NCBI GenBank assembly: GCA_015489055.1 | Contig: WFMO01000251.1 | Span: forward strand, 1-10,101 | DNA from: Helicobacteraceae bacterium | GTDB taxonomy: Bacteria > Campylobacterota > Campylobacteria > Campylobacterales > Sulfurimonadaceae | Length of the DNA: 10,101 nt | Direction: 5' to 3' | Shown: one piece after another, positions 5,749 through 10,101 of the stretch | Position numbering within the stretch: the stretch's first letter is position 1 | Layout of the letters: each line of letters starts with the position of its first letter | The notes under the pieces: generated by a model | What the model saw: only the letters and a program-made list of their open reading frames with translations | Databases searched by the model: none | What the model was told of the DNA's origin: nothing | Made by a program: the position numbers and the translations under genes

Positions 5749-6471
5749 ATGGGTCAAAAAGTTAATCCTATTGGTTTACGTTTAGGTATTAATCGTAACT
5801 GGGAAAGCAGATGGTTTCCAAATTTTAAAACCGCTCCTGCAAATTTATATGAAGATTATAAGATAAGATCATTCTTAAAAAAAGAATTGTATTACGCCGG
5901 TGTATCAAATATTATTATTGAGCGTACTGTTAAGCGTCTGCGTATAACAATTGTTGCGGCACGTCCTGGTATCATTATTGGTAAAAGAGGCGCTGATATT
6001 GAAAAGCTTAAAGCAAATATTGAAAATTTGATAAATAAGCCTGTTTCGGTAAATATCAAAGAAGAGAAAAAAGCGCAAATATCTGCTCAGTTAGTGGCAG
6101 AAAATGTAGCTACTCAGCTTGAGCGCAGAATCGCTTTTAGGCGTGCTATGAAAAAGGTTATTCAAGGTGCGCAAAGAAGTGGAGCTAAGGGTATTAAGAT
6201 ATCTGTTTCTGGTCGTTTAGGCGGTGCAGAAATGGCTCGTACGGAATGGTATCTTGAGGGCAGGGTTCCTTTGCATACGTTTCGTGCTAAAATAGATTAT
6301 GGTTTTGCTGAAGCACATACTACTTATGGAAACATAGGTGTTAAAGTTTGGATATTTAAAGGTGAAGTCTTAACCAAAGGTGTTCCCCAAGATATAAAAG
6401 AAGATAGCAAAAAACGCCAGCGTCGCAGTAAGCGAGCTGTTGAAAATAATTCCAACGAAAAGGCTGAATAA
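5749..6471 (+). CDS. rpsC: 30S ribosomal protein S3 (uS3)
   Basis: Forms part of the mRNA entry channel of the small subunit and has helicase-related contacts. The 240 residues start [14 protein letters not shown], followed by a type II KH domain with [15 protein letters not shown] at 71-85 (the GxxG loop is G78-K-R-G81). The C-terminal domain has [31 protein letters not shown], then [13 protein letters not shown]. The last 30 or so residues are a basic, then Asn/Glu-rich tail typical of long S3 variants. A strong GGAGGGG lies 8 bases before the ATG, 2 bases after rplV. Confidence 0.98.
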   Translation: MGQKVNPIGLRLGINRNWESRWFPNFKTAPANLYEDYKIRSFLKKELYYAGVSNIIIERTVKRLRITIVAARPGIIIGKRGADIEKLKANIENLINKPVSVNIKEEKKAQISAQLVAENVATQLERRIAFRRAMKKVIQGAQRSGAKGIKISVSGRLGGAEMARTEWYLEGRVPLHTFRAKIDYGFAEAHTTYGNIGVKVWIFKGEVLTKGVPQDIKEDSKKRQRRSKRAVENNSNEKAE

Positions 6472-6473
6472 TT

Positions 6474-6899
6474 ATGTTGATGCCTAAGAGAACTAAATAT
6501 AGAAAAATGATGAAGGGTCGTAACAGAGGTTATGCTAGAAGTGGCTATAAATTGGCGTTTGGTACTATCGGATTTAAGGCAGTTGAAGCGGGTCGAATTA
6601 ATTCTCGTCAAATAGAAGCTGCACGTATATCAGCCACACGTCATATAAAACGTGCCGGTAAGATATGGATCAGAGTCTTTCCTGATAAGCCTTTAACTGC
6701 TAAGCCTTTGGAAACTCGTATGGGTAAAGGTAAGGGTGCTGTTGATCAGTGGGTTATGAATATTAAGCCGGGTCGTATTATATTTGAAATGGGTGGAGTA
6801 CCAGAAGAGATTGCACGAGAAGCACTAACTCTTGCTATGCACAAGCTGCCATTTAAAACAAAAATTATAACTTCGGAGATGAGCCATGAAATATTCTGA
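6474..6899 (+). CDS. rplP: 50S ribosomal protein L16 (uL16)
   Basis: Late-assembling large-subunit protein near the A-site tRNA and peptidyl transferase centre. The 141 residues begin [19 protein letters not shown], matching the E. coli start MLQPKRTKFRK, so the first ATG is used although a second lies two codons on. AAAGG is 10 bases before the first. [33 protein letters not shown] covers 57-88; Arg82 aligns with the arginine hydroxylated in E. coli L16. The last 14 bases overlap rpmC. Confidence 0.98.
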   Translation: MLMPKRTKYRKMMKGRNRGYARSGYKLAFGTIGFKAVEAGRINSRQIEAARISATRHIKRAGKIWIRVFPDKPLTAKPLETRMGKGKGAVDQWVMNIKPGRIIFEMGGVPEEIAREALTLAMHKLPFKTKIITSEMSHEIF

Positions 6900-7074
6900 A
6901 TTAACAGACATGGATGCAGTTGAGTTGCAAAAAATGTTAAAAGCACGAAAAACAGAGCTTTTTACTTTAAAAATAAAACAAAAAATGATGCAATTACAAA
7001 ATAGTAGCGAACTTAAAGTAGCAAAAAAAGATATTGCACGCATAAACACTGCGCTTAGCGCGATTAAGGGCTAA
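6886..7074 (+). CDS. rpmC: 50S ribosomal protein L29 (uL29)
   Basis: Small two-helix protein next to L23 at the tunnel exit. The 62 residues fit the family in length and pattern: [20 protein letters not shown] at the start, the [21 protein letters not shown] core (families usually have LFxLRxQ..TGQLEN) and [11 protein letters not shown] at the end. It starts inside rplP, overlapping by 14 bases in another frame, with GGAG 7 bases before the ATG inside rplP codons. This is the longest overlap in the cluster and implies coupling. Confidence 0.96.
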   Translation: MKYSELTDMDAVELQKMLKARKTELFTLKIKQKMMQLQNSSELKVAKKDIARINTALSAIKG

Positions 7075-7076
7075 AA

Positions 7077-7328
7077 ATGATACATAAACGTGAAATCAAA
7101 GGTAATGTAATTAAGATATCCGGCGATAAGACAGTTTCTGTTTTAGTGGAACGTAGAGTTATGCATCCTAGATACCATAAAGTTGTAAAACGCTTTAAAA
7201 AGTATCTAGTGCATGATGATAAAAATGAGCTAAAAATAGGTGACATTATCAGTGCATTAGAGTGTCGTCCGTTGTCTAAAACAAAACATTTTAGACTTAA
7301 AGACGTTATTAAAGGAGCAGAAGTATGA
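7077..7328 (+). CDS. rpsQ: 30S ribosomal protein S17 (uS17)
   Basis: OB-fold primary binder of 16S rRNA in the body of the small subunit. The 83 residues contain [23 protein letters not shown] near the start, [19 protein letters not shown] in the middle and [21 protein letters not shown] toward the end, a complete S17. AAGGG at the end of rpmC lies 6 bases before the ATG. In E. coli the S10 operon ends with this gene and a new promoter serves spc. Here the stop overlaps the rplN start as ATGA, so no room exists for a terminator or promoter between them. Confidence 0.98.
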   Translation: MIHKREIKGNVIKISGDKTVSVLVERRVMHPRYHKVVKRFKKYLVHDDKNELKIGDIISALECRPLSKTKHFRLKDVIKGAEV

Positions 7329-7693
7329 TTCAGAGCTTTACTCGTTTAAACGTTGCAGATAATACAGGTGCAAAAGAGATAATGTGTATCAAAGTGCTTG
7401 GTGGGTCAAAACGTCGTTATGCATCAGTCGGCGACGTTATTGTTGCTTCTGTTAAAAAAGCGATTCCTACAAGCAAAGTGAAAAAAGGTACGGTTGTAAA
7501 AGCTGTAATAGTTAGAACAAGAAAAGAGATACAAAGAGAAAACGGCTCACTAATCCGTTTTGATGATAATGCCGCAGTTATTTTAGATGCAAAAAAAGAA
7601 CCTATCGGTACTCGTATTTTTGGACCAGTTGGTCGCGAAGTTCGTTATGCGGGTTTCATGAAAATAGTATCTCTTGCACCGGAGGTTGTATAA
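7325..7693 (+). CDS. rplN: 50S ribosomal protein L14 (uL14)
   Basis: Interface protein that forms inter-subunit bridges and is the target of the silencing factor RsfS. The 122 residues are the usual length and carry [32 protein letters not shown] (6-37), [17 protein letters not shown] (53-69), [13 protein letters not shown] (74-86) and [13 protein letters not shown] (95-107). AAAGGAG at 7310-7316 is a strong binding site. The ATGA overlap with rpsQ fuses the S10 and spc clusters. Confidence 0.98.
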   Translation: MIQSFTRLNVADNTGAKEIMCIKVLGGSKRRYASVGDVIVASVKKAIPTSKVKKGTVVKAVIVRTRKEIQRENGSLIRFDDNAAVILDAKKEPIGTRIFGPVGREVRYAGFMKIVSLAPEVV

Positions 7694-7923
7694 TGATAAA
7701 GTTTAAGTTTAAAAAAGGCGATACCGTCGAGATTATAGCCGGCGATGATAAAGGCGTCAAGGCTGAAGTTCTACAGGTGATGCCTAAAAAACATAAAGTT
7801 ATAGTAAAAGGTTGCAAGATAGCTAAAAAAGCTGTTAAACCAACTGAAGATAATCCAAAGGGTGGTTTCTTAAATAAAGAGATGCCGATTGATTCATCTA
7901 ACGTTCGTAAAGTGGAGGCATAA
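7693..7923 (+). CDS. rplX: 50S ribosomal protein L24 (uL24), short form
   Basis: Assembly initiator of the large subunit, located near the tunnel exit. At 76 residues it is shorter than the E. coli protein (about 104) but the KOW motif is complete: KFKKGDTVEIIAGDDKGVKAEVLQVMPKKHKVIVKG at about 5-40, then DNPKGGFLNKEMPIDSSNV. The missing part is the C-terminal extension; the short form seems normal for this bacterial group. It starts in the rplN stop (TAATG), with GGAGG 7 bases upstream. Confidence 0.96.
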   Translation: MIKFKFKKGDTVEIIAGDDKGVKAEVLQVMPKKHKVIVKGCKIAKKAVKPTEDNPKGGFLNKEMPIDSSNVRKVEA

Positions 7924-7926
7924 TTT

Positions 7927-8472
7927 ATGGTGCGATTAAAAGATAAATATCTTGAGCTTAAACCTGAGATACAAAAAGAGCTTGGTATTGCCAATGTTAT
8001 GAATGTAGCTGCTCTTGAAAAAGTTATTATTAGCGTTGGTGCAGGATTTGCCATGAAAGATAATAAGCTGATTCAAAATATTGAAGATACAATTACAGCC
8101 ATAGCAGGGCAGCGTGCCACAACTGTTTTTGCAAAAAAATCTGTTGCCGGCTTTAAAGTTCGTGAAGGTATGCCAGTTGGAATAAAGGTAACTTTGCGTG
8201 GAGACAGAATGTATTATTTTATGGATCGTTTAATCTCTATTGCCTTGCCTCGTGTTAAGGACTTTAGGGGAATTCCGCGAAACGGTTTTGACGGTAGAGG
8301 AAACTATAATTTTGGTTTACAAGAACAACTTATTTTTCCTGAAGTCAGTTATGATTCCATTATGCAGATTCACGGCATGAACATTACTGTAGTAACAACC
8401 AGTTCAAATGACAAAGAAGCATTTACTTTACTTGAAAAACTAGGCATGCCTTTTGCAAAAGGAAGAGAATAA
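7927..8472 (+). CDS. rplE: 50S ribosomal protein L5 (uL5)
   Basis: Central-protuberance protein that binds 5S rRNA with L18 and contacts P-site tRNA. The 181-residue product has [18 protein letters not shown] at the start, [33 protein letters not shown] in the core and FYG-loop equivalents near [32 protein letters not shown], ending with [24 protein letters not shown] is 8 bases before the ATG, 3 bases after rplX. The stop overlaps rpsN as TAATG. Confidence 0.98.
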   Translation: MVRLKDKYLELKPEIQKELGIANVMNVAALEKVIISVGAGFAMKDNKLIQNIEDTITAIAGQRATTVFAKKSVAGFKVREGMPVGIKVTLRGDRMYYFMDRLISIALPRVKDFRGIPRNGFDGRGNYNFGLQEQLIFPEVSYDSIMQIHGMNITVVTTSSNDKEAFTLLEKLGMPFAKGRE

Positions 8473-8657
8473 TGGCAAAAAAATCAATGATCGCTAAGGC
8501 GAAAAGAACTCCTAAATTTAAAGTTCGTGGTTATACTAGATGTCAGATTTGCGGCCGTCCGCATTCTGTACTCCGTGATTTTGGTATCTGTCGCATTTGT
8601 TTTAGAAAAATGGCAAACGAAGGGTTAATCCCAGGCATTAGAAAGTCTAGTTGGTAG
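8472..8657 (+). CDS. rpsN: 30S ribosomal protein S14, zinc-binding type (uS14)
   Basis: Late-joining head protein of the small subunit. This is the 61-residue zinc-ribbon form, with Cys24-x2-Cys27 and Cys40-x2-Cys43 as zinc ligands around [12 protein letters not shown], and the typical end [10 protein letters not shown]. The type fits Campylobacterota, Gram-positives and others, not the roughly 100-residue zinc-free form of E. coli. Translation is coupled to rplE through TAATG. A zinc-free second copy, if any, would be elsewhere. Confidence 0.98.
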   Translation: MAKKSMIAKAKRTPKFKVRGYTRCQICGRPHSVLRDFGICRICFRKMANEGLIPGIRKSSW

Positions 8658-8691
8658 AAACTTCTAATTGCTCAAGCAACAAGGAAAATAG
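8658..8691 (+). other. rpsN-rpsH intergenic region, the widest gap in the operon
   Basis: 34 bases separate the two genes. It holds a small perfect hairpin, TTGC 8668-8671 and GCAA 8676-8679 around TCAA, followed by AAGGA at 8681-8685 which serves rpsH. The stem is short and not followed by a T run, so it is not a terminator; a processing or spacing role is possible but unproved. Confidence 0.4.
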
Positions 8692-9087
8692 ATGATAAAT
8701 GATTTAATTGCTGATGCGCTAACGCGTATTCGTAATGCTGCTATGCGTAAACTAAACGTTACTACTTTAGTACACAACAAGTCAGTTGAAGAAATAGCAA
8801 AAATTTTAGTAGATAAAGGTTATATTGAGAGTTATAACGTTATTGAAGATGGCGTTAAAAAAACAATCAATGTTGTTTTAAAGTATGATGAAAATAATAA
8901 ATCTGTAATTAATGAATTAAAGCGTATATCAAAACCTGGACGCCGTGTTTATAAGGGTTCTAAGGATATAAAACGTTTTAAAAATGGTTACGGAACAATT
9001 ATCGTAAGTACATCAAAGGGTATCGTAGCAAACGATCAAGCGCATGAGCTTGGTGTAGGCGGCGAACTTCTTTGTTCAATTTGGTAG
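8692..9087 (+). CDS. rpsH: 30S ribosomal protein S8 (uS8)
   Basis: Primary 16S rRNA binder that organises the central domain; in E. coli it represses the spc operon by binding mRNA near rplE. The 131-residue protein has [16 protein letters not shown] at the start, [24 protein letters not shown] (78-89) and the end block [26 protein letters not shown], which holds the RNA-binding loop. It starts behind AAGGA at 8681-8685. No S8-like mRNA site was recognised around rplE by eye. Confidence 0.98.
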   Translation: MINDLIADALTRIRNAAMRKLNVTTLVHNKSVEEIAKILVDKGYIESYNVIEDGVKKTINVVLKYDENNKSVINELKRISKPGRRVYKGSKDIKRFKNGYGTIIVSTSKGIVANDQAHELGVGGELLCSIW

Positions 9088-9097
9088 GAGGTAGAAT

Positions 9098-9634
9098 ATG
9101 AGTCGTATTGGTAAAAATCCCGTAGAAATACCTTCAGATATCAAAGTGAGTATTGATGGTAGTGTTATTACATTTAGCAGCAAAAAAAGTAGTATGACAT
9201 TAGACACAAAAAATAATGTCAAGGTATCAATTGAGGACAATCTGTTAGTTTTTGATAAAAAATCAAATCTAAAAGAGGATCGTGCTTTTTGGGGTACTTA
9301 TCGAGCTTTGTCTGCTAATATGATTACAGGTCTTACAACAGGATATACTAAGTCGTTAGAGATTAACGGTGTTGGTTATCGCGCTGAAGTAAAAGGCAAA
9401 ATCTTAAAGTTGCAACTTGGTTTTTCACATGATATCGATTTTAATATACCAGAAGGTATTGAAATTTCTGTTGAAAAAAATGTCATACATATCAAAGGTT
9501 ATGACAAGCAAAATGTAGGACAAGTAGCAGCGAAAATTCGTTCTTTTAGACCGCCTGAACCGTATAAAGGCAAAGGTGTCAAATATTTAGATGAACATAT
9601 CGTGCGTAAAGCCGGTAAAACTGCTAAGAAGTAA
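9098..9634 (+). CDS. rplF: 50S ribosomal protein L6 (uL6)
   Basis: Large-subunit protein close to the sarcin-ricin loop and the factor-binding site. The 178 residues form two repeats of the L6 fold: [17 protein letters not shown] at the start, [32 protein letters not shown] linking the halves, and [30 protein letters not shown] with a Lys-rich tail. The best ribosome binding site in the window, AGGAGG at 9086-9091, overlaps the rpsH stop and lies 6 bases before the ATG. Confidence 0.98.
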   Translation: MSRIGKNPVEIPSDIKVSIDGSVITFSSKKSSMTLDTKNNVKVSIEDNLLVFDKKSNLKEDRAFWGTYRALSANMITGLTTGYTKSLEINGVGYRAEVKGKILKLQLGFSHDIDFNIPEGIEISVEKNVIHIKGYDKQNVGQVAAKIRSFRPPEPYKGKGVKYLDEHIVRKAGKTAKK

Positions 9635-9644
9635 GGAAGAAGCT

Positions 9645-10001
9645 ATGAACATTAAAGTTATGAAAAACAAACTGGCAAAGCGCATTAAGCGTAAGCGTCG
9701 CATCCGTTCAAAAATTTCCGGTACTCCTGCACTTCCTCGTGTTTCAGTATTTCGTTCAAATAGATACTTGAGTGCTCAGGCAATAGATGATACAAATTCT
9801 ACTACACTGGTATCTATTCACTCGAAAACTAATTCCCTAAAAGCAAATAAAGACGGTGCCAAAGCTTTAGGCGAGTTGTTTGCCGGCAAATTAAAAGAAG
9901 CAGGTATTGCTAATATAGTATTTGATCGTAATGGATATCAATATCACGGCGTAATAGCTGCGTTTGGTGATGCACTTCGTGAAAACGAAATAAAGTTTTA
10001 G
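9645..10001 (+). CDS. rplR: 50S ribosomal protein L18 (uL18)
   Basis: Carries 5S rRNA into the large subunit together with L5. The 118 residues start with an extremely basic N-terminal arm (about 4-25, [12 protein letters not shown]), then [42 protein letters not shown] and [22 protein letters not shown] at the end, all typical. An open frame continues upstream to 9591 inside rplF, but AAGGA at 9633-9637 lies 7 bases before the ATG at 9645, which fixes the start. 10 bases after rplF. Confidence 0.97.
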   Translation: MNIKVMKNKLAKRIKRKRRIRSKISGTPALPRVSVFRSNRYLSAQAIDDTNSTTLVSIHSKTNSLKANKDGAKALGELFAGKLKEAGIANIVFDRNGYQYHGVIAAFGDALRENEIKF

Positions 10002-10009
10002 GGGTTATG

Positions 10010-10101
10010 ATGGAAATCAACAGAGAAGATTTTGAAGAAAAAATTGTTAACATCGGTCGTGTTACTAAAGTTGTAAAAGGTGGACGACGTTTTCGTTTTA
10101 C
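10010..10101 (+). CDS. rpsE: 30S ribosomal protein S5 (uS5), 5' end only
   Basis: Thirty codons of an S5 gene before the window ends, reading [20 protein letters not shown] then [10 protein letters not shown], the start of the double-stranded RNA-binding-like domain. S5 acts in decoding accuracy and near the mRNA entry channel. Tandem ATGs occur at 10007 and 10010; AGGGG at 10000-10004 is 2 bases from the first and 5 from the second, so the second is chosen, as in rplC. It follows rplR by 8 bases and continues the spc gene order. Confidence 0.95.
   Translation, partial: MEINREDFEEKIVNIGRVTKVVKGGRRFRF

Noticed and set aside
7656..8054. 132-codon leftward open frame across rplN-rplX-rplE
   Set aside because: Shadow of strongly conserved ribosomal genes, with no promoter, binding site or family resemblance.
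9591..9644. Extended rplR start inside rplF
   Set aside because: The extra 18 residues are out-of-frame rplF codons; AAGGA precedes the ATG at 9645.

Overview
The window is an AT-rich stretch of a Campylobacterota-type chromosome (Sulfurimonas/Helicobacter/Campylobacter branch; a Sulfurimonas-like genus is my best guess). The evidence is the style of the ribosomal proteins: a four-cysteine S14, a short 76-residue L24, and L3 with a GGPGGHGS core. Also, an ATP-binding protein gene and rnhB read away from the S10 operon, an arrangement I recall from Helicobacter pylori. No RNA gene, insertion sequence, CRISPR array or phage gene is visible.

Left edge (1-504, rightward): the tail of a gene whose last residues look like a membrane helix, then after 3 bases a gene for a small exported, very basic protein. 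All six of its cysteines lie in Lys-Cys-Gly, mostly Met-Lys-Cys-Gly, repeats. It resembles the KCG-repeat proteins that include HvfA-type copper-binding peptide precursors. It is the most unusual gene here; no modifying enzyme is in view.

Leftward block (2353 down to 512): a P-loop ATPase of the AAA plus DUF4143 style, then rnhB (ribonuclease HII) 2 bases behind it, then an unrecognised 76-residue protein. The first and last genes both have TATAAT exactly 6 bases before their ATG and no ribosome binding site, so both may be made from leaderless mRNAs. A perfect 7-bp inverted repeat overlaps the upstream part of the first of these promoters.

Right three quarters (2511-10101, rightward): the S10 and spc ribosomal protein clusters fused into one run: rpsJ, rplC, rplD, rplW, rplB, rpsS, rplV, rpsC, rplP, rpmC, rpsQ, rplN, rplX, rplE, rpsN, rpsH, rplF, rplR and the first 30 codons of rpsE. 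One strong promoter (TTGAAT, 17 bases, TGGTATAAT) precedes rpsJ, with a leader of about 50 nt. Most junctions are 0-10 bases or overlaps (TAATG, ATGA, 14 bases), which suggests translational coupling. The only looser junction is rpsN-rpsH (34 bases). The products are the core proteins of both ribosomal subunits and need balanced synthesis, which fits one long transcript. All these genes look intact and ordinary. The novelty is in the first 500 bases and in the leaderless-looking leftward promoters.
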